From: Pseudonocardia kunmingensis
GTDB taxonomy: Bacteria; Actinomycetota; Actinomycetes; Mycobacteriales; Pseudonocardiaceae
Assembly (NCBI RefSeq): GCF_006716445.1
Contig: NZ_VFPA01000002.1
Coordinates: 1,426,001-1,490,000 of the forward strand
Length of the DNA: 64,000 nucleotides
Reading direction: 5' to 3'
Made by a program: the position numbers and the translations under genes. The notes under the pieces are model-generated. The model was not told the origin of the DNA. It searched no databases and saw only the letters and a program-made list of their open reading frames with translations. Shown in pieces: positions 24,124 to 31,554 of this stretch. Each line of letters begins with the position of its first letter. Position 1 is the first letter of the stretch.

Positions 24124-24231
24124 TCAGGGATTGCGTCGGGGTCGTTGCTGCGGATCGATCCATTTCGGGGGTATGAACTCCGGTCGCCCGTCCCGCATCC
24201 GGACGGTCCACCCGGAATGGTGGATCAACCG
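24124..24231 (-). CDS. 13E12-type HNH endonuclease, 3' exon (after group II intron)
   Basis: These 36 codons read RLIHHSGWTVRM, then a short tail ending in RRNP and TGA at 24124-24126. The (R/K)LIHxGGW segment is the standard continuation of the HNH motif in the actinobacterial DUF222/13E12 family. It has no start of its own and follows directly on the codon CAC at 26396 once the intron (24232-26395) is removed. Phase is preserved exactly (a codon boundary on both sides). Confidence 0.88.
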   Translation of the reverse strand, partial: RLIHHSGWTVRMRDGRPEFIPPKWIDPQQRPRRNP

Positions 24232-24239
24232 GTGGGGTC

Positions 24240-24287
24240 GGCCCCGGGCGCGGTGCTCGGATTGCTCCGAGTCCGTTTCCCGGGGCC
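24240..24287 (-). ncRNA. Group II intron domain VI hairpin
   Basis: GGCCCCGGG (24287-24279) pairs with CCCGGGGCC (24248-24240), enclosing an apical hairpin CTCGGA-GCAA-TCCGAG (24271-24256). Unpaired adenosines on the 5' and 3' sides of the inner loop could be the branch point. It lies 8 nt before the 3' splice site. Confidence 0.75.
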
Positions 24288-24295
24288 GCCCGCCC

Positions 24296-24329
<34 letters not shown>

Positions 24330-24345
24330 TCCACGAAGGCTGTGG

Positions 24346-25791
24346 TCATGCAGGTGTGGGTGTCCATGGAGCGGGGATCAGTGTCCCCCGGTAGCGGTAT
24401 CGCACTCCCGCAACCTGGGGTCGGAACAGGGTGAGACCGCCGGGTGCACGAAACTCCCAGCCGGTCATATACCGCTTCCGGATCGCCGTCCATCGCATAC
24501 GGAGCTCCCTGCGGAACCAGATCGCGATCCGCTGCCATGCGTAGCTTCGAATGGATTCGAAAACCTGGCTGGACACACCGTATTTGAAGTACGCACTCCA
24601 GCCCCGCAAGAACCTGTTCAAGCGGAGCAATAGAACGCTGAAACTCGGGTGCTTGATCCGTGAGGTCAGCTCCTTGATCCGGTTCCGGGCGCGTTGTTGT
24701 GCCGCCCGGGACGGGATCGTGTAGACGTGGCGCTGACCGGTGCCTCGCTTCCGTCTCCGCTGGATGCGGAACCCGAGGAAGTCGAAGCCCTCGTCGATGT
24801 GGACGATCGAGGTCTTCTCCGCCGACAGGCGGAGCCCGATCCCGGCCAGCACGTCGGAGATCTCCTCGCGGAGTTGCTCGACGTGATGCCGTTGGCCATC
24901 AACCATCACCACGAAGTCGTCCGCGTAGCGGACGATCTTGTAGTTGGCCAGTCCGTGGCGTTTCCTCTTCGCCCGTTCGACCTGCGGTTTCCATGCCTTG
25001 TCGATGTGCTCGTCGAGCACGGACAGGGCAATGTTCGCCAACAGTGGCGAGAGGATCCCGCCTTGCGGGGTGCCGGTGTTGGTTCCTCGCAGTTGTCCGA
25101 GTTCGCTCAGGATCCCGGCTTTGAGGAACGTCTTCACCAGGGCGAGGACCCGTTTGTCCGCGATGCGTCGACGCACCAAACCGATGAGGGCGGTGTGGTC
25201 GATCTCGTCGAAGCATGCCTCGATGTCTGCGTCCAACACCCACCTGTACTGCCGGTTGCCGGTGTTGTAGTAGACGATCTCGGCAATCGCGTCCTGGGCC
25301 CGCCGCCGTGGCCGGAACCCATACGACGAGGGCATGAACTCCGCCTCGAAGATCGGTTCCAGGACCAGCTTGAGCGACGCCTGAACGACCCGATCGGTCA
25401 CCGTCGGGATTCCCAGCCGGCGCTTCTTCGCGCTCCCCGGCTTGGGGATCAGCCGCTCGCGCACCGGCAGCGGACGAAACGTCTGCTGCCGAAGCGCTTC
25501 GCGGATGTCGTTCAGGAACGCCAACTCACCCCCGGCCCGAGCCCGAGCCGCCGTGACGGACATGCCGTCCACCCCCGCGCTGCGGGACCCGGTGTTGCTC
25601 TTCACCCGTTCCCACGCCACTAACAAGAACGCGGGATCGGCGACGAGGTTGAACAGATCATAGAACCGGCGAGTCACATCCTCACCCGACCACAGGTGCA
25701 GCTTGGTCTGAATCTCCAGTACCCGTCGCTCGGCCCGATACAACTCGACCTCGCTTGGTGCGCCGGTGTTCACCGGCGGCGCTCCTGGCAT
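24346..25791 (-). CDS. ltrA: Group II intron reverse transcriptase/maturase
   Basis: The intron-encoded protein, about 481 residues from the ATG at 25791 (after AGAAGGGA). An in-frame ATG at 25833 lies inside a conserved intron RNA segment and is less likely. RT blocks are clear: LGIPTVTDRVVQASL, RWVLDADIEACFDEIDH (RT3), TPQGGILSPLLANI (RT4) and RYADDFVV with the active-site YADD at residues 289-292, then GLRLSAEKT and GFDFLGF. The maturase domain X (about 370-470) contains FLRGWSAYFKYG. The protein ends without a C-terminal H-N-H endonuclease domain, so it is an En-minus maturase, usually retrohoming via replication-fork primers. It is needed for splicing and mobility of its host intron. Confidence 0.95.
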   Translation of the reverse strand: MPGAPPVNTGAPSEVELYRAERRVLEIQTKLHLWSGEDVTRRFYDLFNLVADPAFLLVAWERVKSNTGSRSAGVDGMSVTAARARAGGELAFLNDIREALRQQTFRPLPVRERLIPKPGSAKKRRLGIPTVTDRVVQASLKLVLEPIFEAEFMPSSYGFRPRRRAQDAIAEIVYYNTGNRQYRWVLDADIEACFDEIDHTALIGLVRRRIADKRVLALVKTFLKAGILSELGQLRGTNTGTPQGGILSPLLANIALSVLDEHIDKAWKPQVERAKRKRHGLANYKIVRYADDFVVMVDGQRHHVEQLREEISDVLAGIGLRLSAEKTSIVHIDEGFDFLGFRIQRRRKRGTGQRHVYTIPSRAAQQRARNRIKELTSRIKHPSFSVLLLRLNRFLRGWSAYFKYGVSSQVFESIRSYAWQRIAIWFRRELRMRWTAIRKRYMTGWEFRAPGGLTLFRPQVAGVRYRYRGTLIPAPWTPTPA

Positions 25792-26395
25792 GACAGTTCC
25801 CTTCTGCGTCACTTCGCTGTCCGCCTTCGCCATGTGGCCGGCTTTCCCGGCCTCGGACTACTACGCGGACTCCGCCCCAGTCCGGCTCTTCGGTCGACGG
25901 TGGACCTATCCCGGAACCGACCTGGCTTGGTCGATCTCGGGAACGAACTCGGGCTGGTTCCCACGTTCACTGATTGCCGATCGAGGAAGGAGGCACCCAG
26001 CTGCCACCCCTGGAGCATCGCTTCGGCCACGCCGCAGGCCTTCACCGAAGCCTCCCGGTCGGCCACCACACACCGACCCAGAAGTTCCCCCGCGCACCCG
26101 AACCATCGCCCGGGCAACGGGTTACGCACTCCCATCCCGGCCCATATCCACCAGATTTGAGCCGGCGCACGCATTAAGGGGCTTCTCGCTGGTTTCTCGC
26201 GTGTACCTTTCCCTCTCGCTAGCCGAACCCGGCACGTCTGGCAGTACCGCACCGTCCCGGCGTTGTCAGGGCCGCTTCCCACCCAATCCGGCACCTCCCG
26301 GATCAGGCTGCCCTCAGCTTCAGCGACCTGCTGCGACAGGCCGCCGACGGAGTCGTTCCACCTCCGTTCGGAACAATCAGCGCCTCGTGGCGCAC

Positions 26396-27559
26396 GTGGT
26401 GCGCCTTGCACAACATCACCAGGTTGCACAACACGGTGTGGCCGTCGTGTTCCCATTCGAGGATGTGGTGGATTTCGCACCAAGCCGGCGGACGATCACA
26501 CCCCGGGTGGGCGCAACCCCGGTCCCGGGCGGTGACCGCGCGCCGTAGCCCGTCGGGGATGACGCGGGTCGAACGGCCGACGTCCAAGGGTTGCCCGGCG
26601 CCGTTCATCACGATCGGCACCACGGCGGCGTCACAGGCCAGCATCCGCAGTGACTCGGGGGTGAGGGTGCCGCCGAAGTCCAGCATCGCCGACCGGGCCC
26701 GCTGCTCCAGATCTTCGAGCCGGACGATCACGTTCAACTGCGGCCGGCGCCCGCCGGTCTCAGGCAGGGTGTCGGCCTCGCCGTGCGCGAGGACATACCC
26801 GCAGGCATCGGCCAACGCCTCGGCCTGGCGCTGCGCGGTCGGACGCCGGTCATCCTTGCCGAGCGGCTTCGACTTCGCGTCGATGACGGTGGCGATGGCG
26901 TCGAACATGGCGGCGTCGTCGATCTGGCCGGTGATCTTCCCGCCGGATCCGTCACGGTGACGGCGCAGGTGCAGTGTGTTGACCGGGGTGGGTGGGGTGT
27001 CGTCGGGTTCGGGGCCGTCGTCGTCGAGGGCTTCGATCAGCTGGGCACCGAGGTTGCGCAGTTGCGCCGGCCGGTACTGGCCGGCCAGGGCGGCGAGTTG
27101 TTCTTCCAGCCCGCCGCGCTGGGCGTCGGTGAGCCGCCCCGCCGCCGGAGTGTTGAGCAGGCCGGCGATGACCTCGACATGACGCAGACCGGCCTGCCCG
27201 GCGGCGAACGCCTTCGCAGTGGCCGGCAACCGGGCCGCGAGCACGGTGCCGTCCAGCCCGATCTGCTCGCACGCCTGCTCCGCGGCGACGACCCGGCGGT
27301 GGGCCTCGAACCGGTCACAGCCCAGCAGGTCGGTCAACGCGCCGGTGGTGTCCCGGTAACCGCGTTCGGTGAAGGTCCCGCGCCGTTGCAGGGCGGCGGT
27401 GGTAGCGACGGTCAGGTGCTCCAGCTGCCGTGACAGTCCTTCGCTGACCGTCAGCACCGACAACAACTCGGGATCCGAGGCCAGGCCGGATTCCGCGGCC
27501 TGCCGCAATTCGTCCAACGCCTCCTGGAGGTGCTGGTGCGCGGCGGCGACTGCGGACAT
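26396..27559 (-). CDS. 13E12/DUF222-family HNH endonuclease, 5' exon
   Basis: The first 388 codons of an HNH endonuclease of the actinobacterial 13E12-repeat family. They comprise a helical DUF222 region (about residues 1-320) and the HNH core from CAHPGCDRPPAWCEIHH to CNLVMLCKAHH (349-388). Zinc-ligand cysteines, the His-His pair and the Asn are all present. Without splicing, translation would continue into the intron for 30 codons (VRHEALIVPNG... stop at 26303), giving a protein lacking the last HNH segment. With splicing the product is 423 residues. The ATG lies 6 nt after a TAAACT -10 box (27566-27571), so the mRNA is probably leaderless, and a near-consensus SOS box lies just upstream. 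Confidence 0.92.
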
Positions 27560-27572
27560 ACCCCGAGTTTAG

Positions 27573-27588
27573 TCGAACATGTTTTCGA
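27573..27588 (-). promoter_or_regulatory. LexA (SOS) box upstream of the HNH gene
   Basis: On the minus strand the site reads TCGAAA-ACAT-GTTCGA, one mismatch from the actinobacterial/mycobacterial LexA box TCGAAC-N4-GTTCGA. It ends one base before the TAAACT -10 box, so bound LexA would block the promoter. Members of the 13E12 family in Mycobacterium tuberculosis are reported to be LexA-regulated, which supports this reading. Confidence 0.75.
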
Positions 27589-27604
27589 ACGCAGGTGGCG
27601 TTCG
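27586..27604. repeat. Inverted repeat CGAACGC/GCGTTCG next to the SOS box
   Basis: CGAACGC, a 5-nt centre AGGTG, and GCGTTCG form a perfect 7-bp inverted repeat that overlaps the distal end of the SOS box. It could be a second operator, or a terminator stem for transcription entering from the right; no T-run follows. Confidence 0.35.
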
Positions 27605-28046
27605 GGTGGTTTGCGTTTGCGATAGTGAACGCTGCGGCCGGTGTGGCGGGTCGGTTGTGGAACTGCTGATTATGTGGGGTCGCGCCGGTGTCGCGGGCGT
27701 CCGGCAGGTCGTGAAACCCTTTGTGGGCGGGCCGTTCCCGGCTCGAGGCCATTGCCTTCCGTCTCGGCCCGGGTCTTCGGCGCAGTCGGCCGGTTCCCCT
27801 GCCCCGCTCGTCGGCGAGATGGCCGGGTTGGTGCAACTACCGAGTATTGTGGCCGGTCGGGCGGCCGTCCCCGACATGGCCCAGGCCTGTTCGGACGAGA
27901 ACGTCCCCCGCCGGGTGGGTGGGCACCTGGCTGTGGTCCCGTTGCACCCCGCCCTGGTGATCATCGGATGGGCTTCGGGGCCGTCCAGGCGCTCTTGATC
28001 GGCGGAAACGGGACATGTGCTGCATGGGAGCGTGTTGCCCATCGTG
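27605..28046. other. About 440 bp without a supportable gene
   Basis: Open frames exist on both strands but none has a ribosome site plus family resemblance. The DNA is less biased at codon third positions than its surroundings (for example GTGGTGATTATG-like stretches). I see no terminal repeats or transposase motif. A decayed mobile element is possible because it lies between the intron-bearing HNH gene and a palindromic repeat, but this is not shown. Confidence 0.4.
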
Positions 28047-28126
28047 AGGCTCTCCACCTGACGAACGGCACTTTCGTCGGTACCTAGCCGACGAAAGTGC
28101 CGTTCGTCATGCGGATCCCGTTTCCG
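28047..28126 (-). repeat. Palindromic repeat, copy A (22-bp perfect stem)
   Basis: The core 28059-28109 is a perfect 22-bp inverted repeat (arm TGACGAACGGCACTTTCG..., 7-nt loop TACCTAG). Read on the minus strand the core and flanks GGAAACGGGATCCGCA...AGGTGGAGAGC match copies at 30271 and 37591. It is therefore a dispersed element in inverted orientation, not only a terminator. Confidence 0.85.
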
Positions 28127-28268
28127 GAGCTCATTAAGTCGGTCGCCCATCGCGCGACCGGGGCGAGTGATGCCTGGAACAGGCGTGGGGCCAGCGGTCT
28201 CGAGCCGGGAACGGCGCGCCCACCGCAACCCACCACCGGGCACCGCACCGGAGAGCGAGAATCCCGGC

Positions 28269-28955
28269 ATGGACATCCTGCTGATCGCCGGACTCTGGCT
28301 CGACGGGTCCGCCTGGGACGACGTCGTCGGCCCGCTCGAGGCCCGTGGCCACCGCGCCGTGCCGATCACCCTGCCCGGCCAGGGTGACGGGAACGCGTCG
28401 GCGTCGCTCGCGGATCAGGTGGCCGCAGTGGTCGCGGCCGTCGATGCGGCCGCGGAGAGACCGCTGGTGGTGGGTCACTCCGCGGCTTGCAGCCTGGCGT
28501 GGCTGGCTGCCGACGCCCGTCCCGGCACGGTCGGCAAGGTGGCGTTCGTCGGCGGCTTCCCCGCCGCGGACGGCGGGTCCTACGCCGACTTCTTCCCCAC
28601 GCACGACGGTGTGATGGCCTTCCCGGGCTGGGGGCCGTTCGACGGGCCGGACTCCGCCGACCTGGATGCCGCGGCGCGGGAGGCCATCGCGGCGGCGGCG
28701 ATCCCGGTCCCGGAAGGGGTCTGCCGGGGCGTGGTCCGGTTGGCCGACGAGCGCCGCTACGACCTGCCGGTGGTCGTGGTGTGCCCGGAGTTCACCCCGG
28801 CCGAGGCCGAGGAGTGGATCAGCCGTGGGGACGTGCCCGAGCTGGCGAAGGTCGCACGCCTGTCGTTCCGGGACATCGACTCCGGTCACTGGCCCATGAT
28901 CAGCGCGCCGCTCGAGCTGGCTCGTCTCCTGTCGGAGGTGGCTGAGGAGCCGTGA
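28269..28955 (+). CDS. Alpha/beta hydrolase
   Basis: A 228-residue alpha/beta hydrolase starting MDILLIAGLWLDGSAW. The nucleophile is in VVGHSAACSLAW (GHSAA), and the C-terminal His in IDSGHWPMISAP. The oxyanion glycine segment is LIAGLWLDG. A longer in-frame extension upstream has unlikely composition and overlaps the palindromic repeat region. The family includes esterases, haloperoxidase-like and carbon-carbon hydrolases; the substrate is unknown. It stands alone downstream of repeat copy A. Confidence 0.85.
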   Translation: MDILLIAGLWLDGSAWDDVVGPLEARGHRAVPITLPGQGDGNASASLADQVAAVVAAVDAAAERPLVVGHSAACSLAWLAADARPGTVGKVAFVGGFPAADGGSYADFFPTHDGVMAFPGWGPFDGPDSADLDAAAREAIAAAAIPVPEGVCRGVVRLADERRYDLPVVVVCPEFTPAEAEEWISRGDVPELAKVARLSFRDIDSGHWPMISAPLELARLLSEVAEEP

Positions 28956-29192
28956 GCGGCGCCCCCACGCCCCGGCCCAGGGGCCGAGCGTGGCGGGGAC
29001 GATCGGCGGCACCTGGTGGAACGTCGCGCGTGCCCGCAGCCGCGCGACGGCGGGCTCGAGGATGACGTCGGGCGCCTGGCCCAGCCCGCCCCGACGACCA
29101 CGCGCCCGGGTGGTCGCGAGCCCCGGCGGCGGCCACGAGGTGCACACCCCTGGTACCTGGAGGAGCGGGAAGAGGCAGTCCGATGGCTGCCC

Positions 29193-30170
29193 TCACGGTG
29201 TGAACCGGGCGCGGTAGTGGTGGAGCCGAGCCAGGCCCGCGGGCGAGGCCGCTCCGCGGACGGGCGCGCCCCCGTCGAGCAGGAGAGCGGTCAGGTCGTC
29301 GAGCACCCACCAGCTGCCCAGCAGGCACGACATCGTCGCCCAGCGCATCGCGTCGACCTCGACGACGCGCCCCTCGCGCACCGCGCCGAGCCGCTGCCAC
29401 AACGGCTGGTCGCGCAGGAAGGCCGGGTTCGCGGTCGGCCCGGTCAGCAGCAGGACGAGGTCGGCGTCGTGCTCGGTGAAGCGCTCCGCCGACACCGGCA
29501 GGAACGGCCGCTCCGGGTCGGTCAGGTCGCGCTGTGCCGCGGGGCGCGCCAGACCCAGCTCCTCGACCACCGCGCCTGCCGGTGTCGCCGTCCCGAGCAC
29601 GTGGAGCGACGCGCCGTCGAGGCCGGGGGAGAGCACCGACACCGTCGGCGGGCGGCCCGCCCGCAGCCGGGCGGCGATCTCGGCCGCCCGGGCGTGGACC
29701 GCGGCGAGTGCTCCCGCGGCGCGGTCCGCGAGGCCCATCCCGCCGGCGAGGGCGCGGGTGTCGGTATCGACGTCGCCGGTGCGCGGGACCGCGTGCAGGC
29801 TCGCGAGGCCGGCCAGCGCCGGATCCGGGGGCGGGGTGTCGAATCCGACGAGCAGGTCGGGCGCGAGCGCGGCCAGCCGCTCGAGGTCGATCTCGCCGCC
29901 GGCCCCGGACACGTCGGTCACCGGCGTCCGCTGGATCCGGGTGATCGCGTCGAGGAGCGGGTCGACCGCCAGGAACGAGGCCGTCCCGACCTGCGTCGGC
30001 CCCAGGAGCAGGGCCAGTCCGGCCGCGGCGCCGCCGAGCGTGACCAGCCGGCCCGCCGACCCACCGGCCGGCCCGCCGCTCGGGTCGTCGGCCGGGGCGG
30101 CGGCGCAGCCGGCGAACAGGCCCGCCGCGCCGGCGAGCAGGGTCCGTCGCGGGAGCGAGCGGCCAGGCAT
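29193..30170 (-). CDS. Iron-siderophore/cobalamin-type ABC substrate-binding lipoprotein
   Basis: A 325-residue periplasmic-binding-protein of the class III FecB/BtuF fold. The N-terminus MPGRSLPRRTLLAGAAGLFAGC has a twin-arginine-like RR and lipobox (Cys at about residue 22). The two lobes contain AALAPDLLVGFDTPPPDP and ADLVLLLTGPTANPAFL, joined by a long helix. The ATG follows GGAGGTCAC; upstream in-frame codons are leader sequence. No permease or ATPase gene is adjacent, so it must work with a transporter encoded elsewhere. The 120-bp leader has stem-forming segments that might be a riboswitch (see findings). Confidence 0.85.
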   Translation of the reverse strand: MPGRSLPRRTLLAGAAGLFAGCAAAPADDPSGGPAGGSAGRLVTLGGAAAGLALLLGPTQVGTASFLAVDPLLDAITRIQRTPVTDVSGAGGEIDLERLAALAPDLLVGFDTPPPDPALAGLASLHAVPRTGDVDTDTRALAGGMGLADRAAGALAAVHARAAEIAARLRAGRPPTVSVLSPGLDGASLHVLGTATPAGAVVEELGLARPAAQRDLTDPERPFLPVSAERFTEHDADLVLLLTGPTANPAFLRDQPLWQRLGAVREGRVVEVDAMRWATMSCLLGSWWVLDDLTALLLDGGAPVRGAASPAGLARLHHYRARFTP

Positions 30171-30270
30171 GTGACCTCCGGGGAATCGTGCGACGCCGGG
30201 CGGCGGCACCCGCAGCGGAGGTCGTCCTGCGGTACGCGCCGGTTCCCTTCCCACCCGCATCGACCCGGCC

Positions 30271-30346
30271 AGAAGCGGGATTCACATGACGAACGGCACT
30301 TTCGTCGGCTAGGTACCGACGAGAGTGCCGTTCGTCCGGGTGGGAG
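30271..30346 (+). repeat. Palindromic repeat, copy B
   Basis: Arms at 30288-30308 and 30316-30336, seven-nt loop, one G-T wobble. It shares with copy C the right flank CCGGGTGGGAGC and with copies A and C the left flank around CGGGAT...CATGACGAACGGCAC. It lies between two divergently transcribed genes, so it cannot serve simply as their terminator. Confidence 0.85.
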
Positions 30347-30377
30347 CTTGCGGCGGCTGCCCTCTAGCGTGTCGGCG

Positions 30378-31043
30378 GTGGAGGCTTCCCGTCGGGGCTG
30401 GGTGAGCTGGTCGTCGGGCAAGGACGCCGCGTTCGCGCTCGGGGTCGTCGGTGCGTCGCTCGACGTCGTCGGTCTGCTCACCACCGTCGACGCGGGGAGC
30501 GGGCGGGTGCCCGTGCACGGGGTCGCGCACGAGCTGGTGCGCGCCCAGGCCCGGGCGCTCGGGCTGCCGCTGCACGTCGTCGAGCTGCCGTGGCCGTGTC
30601 CCAACGAGGTCTACGAGGCGCGCACGGGTGAGGCTCTGGCCAGGGCGCGCCGCGACGGGGTGGCGCGGCTGGTGTTCGGCGATCTGCACCTGCGTGACGT
30701 CCGCGACTACCGGGAGCGCTCGCTGTCCGGTTCCGGGGTCGTGCCGCTCTTCCCGCTGTGGGGGCGGCCGACGGCCGCGCTGGCGACGGAGATGGTGCAG
30801 CGCGGGCTGCGCGCCGTGGTCACGAGCGTCGATCCGGCGCAGGCGCCGGGCGAGCTGGCCGGCCGGTGGTTCGACGCGCGGTTCCTGGCCGACCTCCCGC
30901 CGGGGATCGACCCGTGCGGGGAGCGCGGCGAGTTCCACACGTTCGTCGTCGACGGGCCGGGATTCGCCCACGCCGTCGACGTCGAGGTCGGCGCGCCCGT
31001 CGAGCGCGACGGGTTCGTGGTCGCCGAGCTCTCCCGGCGCTGA
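30378..31043 (+). CDS. PP-loop ATPase, adenine nucleotide alpha-hydrolase family (DUF71/COG2102)
   Basis: A 221-residue protein whose N-terminus VSWSSGKDAAFAL is the SGGxDS-type PP-loop, in the SSGKD form typical of the diphthine-ammonia-ligase/COG2102 family. Later motifs GDLHLRDVRDYRE and GERGEFHTFVVDGP are the conserved family segments. The GTG at 30378 lies 7 nt after a TAGCGT -10 box (30365-30370), indicating a leaderless start. In bacteria the function of this family is not settled; diphthamide synthesis does not apply. It is divergent from a metal-chelate binding protein across repeat copy B. Confidence 0.85.
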   Translation: MEASRRGWVSWSSGKDAAFALGVVGASLDVVGLLTTVDAGSGRVPVHGVAHELVRAQARALGLPLHVVELPWPCPNEVYEARTGEALARARRDGVARLVFGDLHLRDVRDYRERSLSGSGVVPLFPLWGRPTAALATEMVQRGLRAVVTSVDPAQAPGELAGRWFDARFLADLPPGIDPCGERGEFHTFVVDGPGFAHAVDVEVGAPVERDGFVVAELSRR

Positions 31044-31123
31044 CTCCTCCCTCACCCGTCCGGCCGTGTCGGGGGAGGGACTTGCTACCGTGTGTCAGAG
31101 CGACCGCGTTGAATGGATGAGGC

Positions 31124-31261
31124 ATGGGCGACCTGGACGATGTGTGGGAAGTCGTACTGGACTACTGGACGGTGACGATCTTCCTGCCTGCCGTCCTGCT
31201 CCTCCTCGCGACGCTCGCCTTCATCACGAGGGTGATGGACAAGAAGGAAGAGCGCCGGTAG
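31124..31261 (+). CDS. 45-residue single-span membrane protein
   Basis: ATG at 31124 to TAG at 31261. The protein starts MGDLDDVWEVVLDYW, has one hydrophobic helix TIFLPAVLLLLATLAFIT (about residues 18-35) and ends in a charged tail VMDKKEERR. It is too short for most gene callers. Codon choice is normal, the topology is plausible (acidic N-terminus, basic tail inside) and a rho-independent terminator follows at 31322, which supports a real transcription unit. The function is unknown; such small proteins often accompany membrane complexes. Confidence 0.65.
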   Translation: MGDLDDVWEVVLDYWTVTIFLPAVLLLLATLAFITRVMDKKEERR

Positions 31262-31321
31262 GCCTGGCCCCGCCGCCGCCGCGGCGCTGAGCGCCCCGAT
31301 GCGGCGGGCGAGCTCCGTCGG

Positions 31322-31357
31322 ACCCGCGATCCGAGGTACGGGATCGCGGGTGTTTTT
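31322..31357 (+). terminator. Rho-independent terminator
   Basis: An 11-bp perfect stem, ACCCGCGATCC / GGATCGCGGGT, with an 8-nt loop is followed by GTTTTT. It ends transcription coming from the PP-loop ATPase and small membrane protein genes before the sugar-transport locus. Confidence 0.85.
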
Positions 31358-31367
31358 CGTGAGCCTG

Positions 31368-31381
31368 GTGAAACGTTTCAC
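31368..31381. promoter_or_regulatory. LacI-family operator O1 (GTGAAACGTTTCAC)
   Basis: A perfect 14-bp palindrome of the classical LacI/GalR type with a central CG. Its centre is 136 bp upstream of that of a second site at 31505, on the other side of the promoter. Two such sites about thirteen helical turns apart are suited to DNA looping by a tetrameric or paired repressor. The LacI gene at 37692 is the obvious candidate. Confidence 0.75.
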
Positions 31382-31462
31382 GCGGCGACGCCGCCCGTGC
31401 GTCGAGCCGGTGGCCACGGCGCATCGCGAACCGGTCCCGGTGCGCCATCGGTGCGAGCGCCC

Positions 31463-31491
31463 TTGACGGCGCCGAGGGCTGGCCCTATGGT
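31463..31491 (+). promoter_or_regulatory. Sigma-70-type promoter of the rhamnoside-uptake operon
   Basis: -35 TTGACG (31463-31468), 17-bp spacer, -10 TATGGT (31486-31491). The second LacI operator begins 13 bp after the -10 box, so a bound repressor would sit over or just past the transcription start. The first gene starts 63 bp downstream of the -10 box. Confidence 0.7.
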
Positions 31492-31504
31492 CGGCCGCGC
31501 ACTC

Positions 31505-31516
31505 TGAAACGCTTCA
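31505..31516. promoter_or_regulatory. LacI-family operator O2 (TGAAACGCTTCA)
   Basis: A 12-bp palindrome with one central substitution relative to O1, positioned immediately downstream of the -10 box. The shared core TGAAACG(C/T)TTCA argues that the same repressor binds both. Confidence 0.75.
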
Positions 31517-31554
31517 ATTCCGAGTAGCGCTCCCGTCCTGACAAAGAGGTCCCG

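Noticed and set aside
26161..26170. A second GTGCGCC (minus strand) considered as the intron 5' end
   Set aside because: It would give a 1.94-kb intron but leaves the host gene out of register; the site at 26395 restores the HNH ORF exactly.
27579..27998. 139-codon plus-strand ORF beside the SOS box
   Set aside because: No ribosome site or recognisable family, unusual composition; left as unassigned sequence.
28900..30285. 461-codon minus-strand frame overlapping the binding-protein gene
   Set aside because: Off-frame, Arg/Pro-rich; the lipoprotein frame has a clear signal peptide.
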